From RHLJ01 sp965222205 (GTDB lineage Bacteria > Bacteroidota > Rhodothermia > Balneolales > Balneolaceae), in contig OZ244932.1 of assembly GCA_965222205.1 (NCBI GenBank), positions 868,001 to 932,000 on the forward strand: DNA of 64,000 nt. Reading direction: 5' to 3'. A program made the position numbers and the translations under genes. Under the pieces are notes generated by a model that ran no database searches, had not been told where the DNA came from, and saw nothing but the letters and a program-made list of their open reading frames with translations. Positions 60,255 to 64,000 of this stretch are shown piece by piece (the stretch's first letter is position 1; each line of letters begins with the position of its first letter).

Positions 60255-62594
60255 TTACCACCCAATCCTTCCTCTGTTATTATCTCTTAATAATTCGTTT
60301 CGCGTTTCTTCAGGATCTTCCGGCATTACGAATCCTGGAGGTGGCGTAAAAGCATCATAACCCCAATATGCTTCTGGATCTGCCGTAACATTATTAATAA
60401 AAGTACCCACAATGGGTAAAGCTAAACGGGCACCCTGGCCTATATAGGTATTCTCAGGGAAACGAATTTTTCGATCAGAACCGCCTACCCATGCTCCCAT
60501 AACAATATGAGGAGTCATAGCCATAAACCAGTTATCAGCTGCATCCTGAGTAGTTCCAGTCTTGCCAGCGATGTCCTGTCGAATACCATAAACGTTTCTT
60601 AAACGAACACCTGTTCCGTGATATCCGTCTCCACCACGAATGACTCCGCGCATCATATCGGTCATTATATAAGCCGTTTCAGGACTTATTACTTCTTGCT
60701 GATATTCCGGGTAGTATTCAACTAATACATTTCCTTCTTTGTCTTCAATTCGGGTAATTGCAATTGGGTCGATATGAACCCCGGCATTTGCGAATGTAGT
60801 GTAAGCGCTGGTAATCTCGAGTAAACTTACCTCAGGGGTACCTAATGCAATAGAAGGATAGGCAGGAGTATTGCTCATATCTATTCCCAGGTTAGAAGCC
60901 ATTTGCTTGATCTTTCTTGCAGCAGGATCTAATTCCCAAAGTTTATTGGTTCCGGGATAGCCTGCAATTTCGGGAAGAAGCCTTACAGTCACGTTATTCA
61001 AACTTCTTGCCAAGGCTTGTCTTAAAGGAACCATAATCGGCCCGCTGGGAACAGACTCATCTTTAGGAGCCCAAACGTTGCCCACGCGGTCGTAATACTT
61101 TGTAGGATATTTAGAGAACTTGTGATACGGTTTAAATCCATTATCAATAGCTACCGAATAAACGAATGGCTTAAACGTAGATCCAGCCTGCTTTCTGGAC
61201 TGATACACATGATCGAACTGGACATTTCCGTAGTTAGATCCCCCGACCCACGCAAGTACATTTCCGTTGGATGGATCTATGGCCACAAAGCCTGATTCGA
61301 GTCTGGTTTTTGATTTCAGAACAGAATCTACAAACAGAGAATCCATTTTCAGGCTGTCAAGAACTACTTTCCGGATGGTAGTATTGTAGTTTTGAAATCC
61401 ATTTTTATACTCGTCAGTTTCTTCTAAAAAGCTATCTTTGAAAGAAGGAAATTCCTCCCAAAGTTTGTCCATATAAATTCCACTTCCCCGGGTAGTCCAT
61501 TCGTTAACATAAATCTGCTGAAGAGAATCCAGTTTAGTTTTAACTGCACGCTCTGCATGCTTCTGAAGTCTTGAATCGATAGTGGTATAAATTACCAGTC
61601 CATCTGTAAACAAATCATATCCGTTTTCTTCTGCCCAACCGGAAACTCTTTGTCTCACGTATTCTCCAAAATAACGACTTACACGGCCTGCTTTAGACGG
61701 AGGCTGGTAATCAAGCTGAATAGGTTCTGCTCTGAGATTTGCAGTAGTGTGATCATCAATAAACCCACGCCGGTTCATTAATAAAAGAACAATATCACGC
61801 CGTTGCTTAGATCGTTCTGGTCGTATTCTCGGGTTGTAGGCGTATATCGCATTCAGGGATCCTACCAGGGTGGCAGCTTCAGAAACATTTAATTCGGCTG
61901 CCGATTTATTAAAATGAGTTCTGGACGCAGCTTCAATTCCAAAAGCGCTATTCGGGTATTCAACCGTATTCAAATACATCTCTATTATTTCACGCTTGGT
62001 ATAATTCCGCTCGATCTGTACTGCGGTTATCATCTCTTTAAACTTTCTGGAAATAGAGAATGCCAGCCCAATTTCTTTGTAGAGGTTTCTCGCCAGCTGT
62101 TGACTTAATGTCGATCCGCCTTGTGGGTTTCCTCTCAATATGTGGTAGGGAATTGCGAGTGTTCTAACCATATCCATTCCCCAGTGATCGAAAAATCTAT
62201 GGTCTTCGGTTGCAACTAAAGCATCAACTGCATGCTGAGAAATCTGATCATACCGGACCCAGGTTCGATTCTCGGTATAATACTTATCGAGAACAGCTCC
62301 GTCTCTGCTTCTAACTTCAGTAGCAATTGCAGTATCAGGGTTTTCAAGTTGCTCAATTGAAGGAAGTCCCTGAAACAAAAAGTATGCGTAAATCGAGATT
62401 CCGAGTGTCATCACCAGCAGGAAAACTCCAATCCCCGCTACAATTCGTTTGCCTAAGTTTCCATCATTTTTCTTTTTCTTTGATGGAGGCGTTTGCGGCT
62501 TCTCAGAACCTTCTCTTTCAGCCAGAATTTTTTTTCGGTATTCCGGGTCATTGAAATATTTATGATGATCGATTGGGTTTTTAGAATCACTCAT
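60255..62594 (-). CDS. Penicillin-binding protein 1A (glycosyltransferase/transpeptidase)
   Basis: 779 residues. A cytoplasmic tail and one helix (about 51-73) are followed by the GT51 domain (ALVATEDHRFFDHWGMD, GGSTLSQQLARNLYKE, NTVEYPNSAFGIEAASR) and the transpeptidase with SxxK (KQAGSTFKPFVYSV), SLN (ARSLNNVT) and KTG (IAGKTGTTQDAADNWF). It builds peptidoglycan. The stop lies at 60255; it overlaps the LpxH-like gene start region by 4 bases. Confidence 0.95.
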   Translation of the reverse strand: MSDSKNPIDHHKYFNDPEYRKKILAEREGSEKPQTPPSKKKKNDGNLGKRIVAGIGVFLLVMTLGISIYAYFLFQGLPSIEQLENPDTAIATEVRSRDGAVLDKYYTENRTWVRYDQISQHAVDALVATEDHRFFDHWGMDMVRTLAIPYHILRGNPQGGSTLSQQLARNLYKEIGLAFSISRKFKEMITAVQIERNYTKREIIEMYLNTVEYPNSAFGIEAASRTHFNKSAAELNVSEAATLVGSLNAIYAYNPRIRPERSKQRRDIVLLLMNRRGFIDDHTTANLRAEPIQLDYQPPSKAGRVSRYFGEYVRQRVSGWAEENGYDLFTDGLVIYTTIDSRLQKHAERAVKTKLDSLQQIYVNEWTTRGSGIYMDKLWEEFPSFKDSFLEETDEYKNGFQNYNTTIRKVVLDSLKMDSLFVDSVLKSKTRLESGFVAIDPSNGNVLAWVGGSNYGNVQFDHVYQSRKQAGSTFKPFVYSVAIDNGFKPYHKFSKYPTKYYDRVGNVWAPKDESVPSGPIMVPLRQALARSLNNVTVRLLPEIAGYPGTNKLWELDPAARKIKQMASNLGIDMSNTPAYPSIALGTPEVSLLEITSAYTTFANAGVHIDPIAITRIEDKEGNVLVEYYPEYQQEVISPETAYIMTDMMRGVIRGGDGYHGTGVRLRNVYGIRQDIAGKTGTTQDAADNWFMAMTPHIVMGAWVGGSDRKIRFPENTYIGQGARLALPIVGTFINNVTADPEAYWGYDAFTPPPGFVMPEDPEETRNELLRDNNRGRIGW

Positions 62595-63370
62595 GCTTGA
62601 GAATTATTTGAGCTGTAAGGTACAAATTCTTTGGTATCCGCGTGCCATATAACGAGCCGAAACTCATCATTAATATACCTCACGAGTGTACTATCTTTAA
62701 AAAATGTACCAAGATTTATATACTTGCCACCTGAAAAAGTTTCCACTCTTGGGATATGATCATGTCCGCAAAGCACAATGTCTACATTTTCAGAGGTTAA
62801 GATGCTCTTAGCATGGTTGTTTAACGGAAGTGGATTATTGTGATTTTTTTTCCGGGTTAAATTTGAGAAGCTCTTCATTAACCCAACTCCGATTTCAGGA
62901 GGGAATATTTTTTGATAGTACTGAATAAAAGAAGGATTTCTCAGCAGGTTATGAAAGGCAGGGCGAAGAAAATCATTACGCTCACCAACCTGACCGTCTC
63001 CATGCATAATCAAAACCTTATAATTACCAACCGGGATTATTCTGTATTTAGGCTCCACATCAAAGCCCCGGTCTGTAAAATGCCCAAACGTCCAGTTATC
63101 GTGATTCCCGGTTACGTAAATGGCAGGCTGTACCAACTTATTATACTCTTCGAACTTATCAAGGACTGCCTTTCCTAAATCAGGGACAAAGTTAGAATCA
63201 GAATATTCCATCCAATAGTCAAACAGATCACCAAGTACATAAAGTAGAGCTTTCTGTTCTATTGCATAATTAATAAGCGCTATTAACCGGTCTTCAACTT
63301 CCTTCTCATTTTTTGAAGAAAACGCACCCAGGTGAACATCAGAAATGAACAGGTGTTCTTGTTCAGACAT
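62591..63370 (-). CDS. lpxH: UDP-2,3-diacylglucosamine diphosphatase-like metallophosphatase
   Basis: 259 residues from the ATG at 63370 (a TTG lies one codon upstream). Metallophosphoesterase motifs are FISDVHLGAFSS, LYVLGDLFDYWME, YVTGNHDNW and LCGHDHIPRVE, as in LpxH of the lipid A pathway. Its stop overlaps the PBP1A start by 4 bases, and it directly follows the polyprenyl synthase gene, so an envelope biosynthesis operon is likely. The family also holds other phosphatases. Confidence 0.85.
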   Translation of the reverse strand: MSEQEHLFISDVHLGAFSSKNEKEVEDRLIALINYAIEQKALLYVLGDLFDYWMEYSDSNFVPDLGKAVLDKFEEYNKLVQPAIYVTGNHDNWTFGHFTDRGFDVEPKYRIIPVGNYKVLIMHGDGQVGERNDFLRPAFHNLLRNPSFIQYYQKIFPPEIGVGLMKSFSNLTRKKNHNNPLPLNNHAKSILTSENVDIVLCGHDHIPRVETFSGGKYINLGTFFKDSTLVRYINDEFRLVIWHADTKEFVPYSSNNSQA

Positions 63371-63373
63371 CAA

Positions 63374-64000
63374 TTATTTCTTTCGGGTGATGATGAAATG
63401 TATTAAATCCACAAAATCCTGAATATGAGAGGAGTAAGGTATTTTTTCTAATCCTGCTATTGCTTCATTAGCATAATCGTACATTATATTCCGTGCATAA
63501 TTCATGCCTCCATTGGTATGAACGAAATTCACAATCTCCTCCACATTTTTGGATGATTTTTTCCGTTTCTTCATCAAAGAACGGATATGTGAAGCCTCTT
63601 TTTTGGGAGCATGTTGCATAGCTTTAATAAGCGGAAGGGTAACTTTTCGTTCCTGTATATCATTTCGGGTTGGTTTGCCAATATCATACACGCCGTAATC
63701 AAATAAATCGTCCCGGATCTGGAAAGCTATCCCGATGCACATCCCAATGTCACGAAGTAGTTTGTGCATTTGTGGATCTTCAGTTGAGGAAACTGCGCCA
63801 CATTCGCAACACGTAGAAATCAGGCTGGCCGTTTTTTCGGAAATAATCTGAAAATATCGTTCCTCGGTCATGTTGAAAAGTCCGGCAGTTTTGAGTTGCC
63901 GAAGTTCGCCTTCACTCATTTTCTGCACTGCCCGGGATTGTACTTTGAGCAAATGATGCTCTTCATTTTCTAATGCAATCAGCAACCCTTTCGACAGCAG
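63374..64000 (-). CDS. Polyprenyl diphosphate synthase, C-terminal part (5' end outside window)
   Basis: About 208 residues are visible and the frame stays open to base 64000. LLSKGLLIALEN begins the visible part, and the second Asp-rich motif is FQIRDDLFDYGVYDIGKPTRNDIQERKVTLPLIKA. It makes long-chain isoprenyl diphosphates (for example octaprenyl or geranylgeranyl); the chain length cannot be set without the first Asp-rich motif, which lies beyond the window. The LpxH-like gene begins just after its stop. Confidence 0.92.
   Translation of the reverse strand: MLSKGLLIALENEEHHLLKVQSRAVQKMSEGELRQLKTAGLFNMTEERYFQIISEKTASLISTCCECGAVSSTEDPQMHKLLRDIGMCIGIAFQIRDDLFDYGVYDIGKPTRNDIQERKVTLPLIKAMQHAPKKEASHIRSLMKKRKKSSKNVEEIVNFVHTNGGMNYARNIMYDYANEAIAGLEKIPYSSHIQDFVDLIHFIITRKK

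Noticed and set aside
1..64000. CRISPR arrays, prophage, insertion sequences, rRNA or tRNA genes
   Set aside because: I looked for regularly spaced repeats, transposase motifs, and tRNA or rRNA signatures and found none; the only regular repeat is the three-unit 28-bp array before satD, which has no spacers.

Overview
This window looks like a chromosomal segment of a Gram-negative marine bacterium of the Bacteroidota/Rhodothermota/Balneolota type, most likely a Balneolaceae member. The support is: C-terminal NYPNPFNP-type secretion sorting domains, a Rho factor with a long charged N-terminal insert, atpD-atpC apart from the other ATP synthase genes, a bacillithiol deacetylase, a long bacterial aromatic amino acid hydroxylase, DUF5723 and DUF6588-like outer membrane proteins, and promoters of the TTG-N19-TAnnTTTG kind. 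Placement is inferred from gene content only; no 16S gene, tRNA gene or CRISPR array is visible.

Layout. Bases 1-6.3 kb run on the plus strand: an MFS transporter end, a cysteine-less thioredoxin-fold protein, pabC and folC (folate synthesis), rho, a small exported protein and a carbonic anhydrase lipoprotein. From 6.5 to 10.5 kb lie a large AT-rich FG-GAP secreted protein and an intact metallo-beta-lactamase-fold hydrolase; a 3'-end remnant of a homologous hydrolase gene lies on the far side of the secreted protein. From 10.7 to 17.9 kb are a CrtO/PYROXD2-type oxidoreductase, alr, an FKBP lipoprotein, rpiB-glyA-tatC and suhB. From 17.9 to 21.4 kb a SatD-DUF3307 pair, bracketed by inverted repeats and preceded by tandem operator-like repeats, is followed by aguB-aguA, which convert agmatine to putrescine. 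From 22.3 to 24.9 kb are aromatic amino acid hydroxylase and bshB1.

From 25.0 to 32.2 kb runs a tripartite export cluster: two MacB-type permeases, three small YqjD/YqjE-like membrane proteins, a TolC-type channel, a MacA-type adaptor and an ABC ATPase. Next come an outer membrane protein, rsgA, an exported NTF2-like protein, lon, a DUF5723 protein, uvrD, valS, rsmB, a lipoprotein serine protease and creD, mostly on the minus strand. From 50.4 to 52.3 kb are atpD-atpC. The right part carries an S9 peptidase, a membrane-anchored AraC regulator divergent from a cytochrome c, a class-A-like serine hydrolase, a secreted subtilase beside a partial copy of its neighbouring gene, a bifunctional penicillin-binding protein, an LpxH-like phosphatase and a polyprenyl synthase cut by the window end.

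The least ordinary features are: (1) the SatD-DUF3307 pair with three 28-bp repeats, an operator-like palindrome lying inside a consensus promoter, an apparently leaderless start, and flanking split 19-bp inverted repeats; (2) two secretion-signal cargo genes that each sit between an intact gene and a degraded piece of a homologue of that gene; (3) a perfect 12-bp hairpin that takes in the start codon of an envelope protease. Several intergenic gaps are filled with REP-like palindromes.
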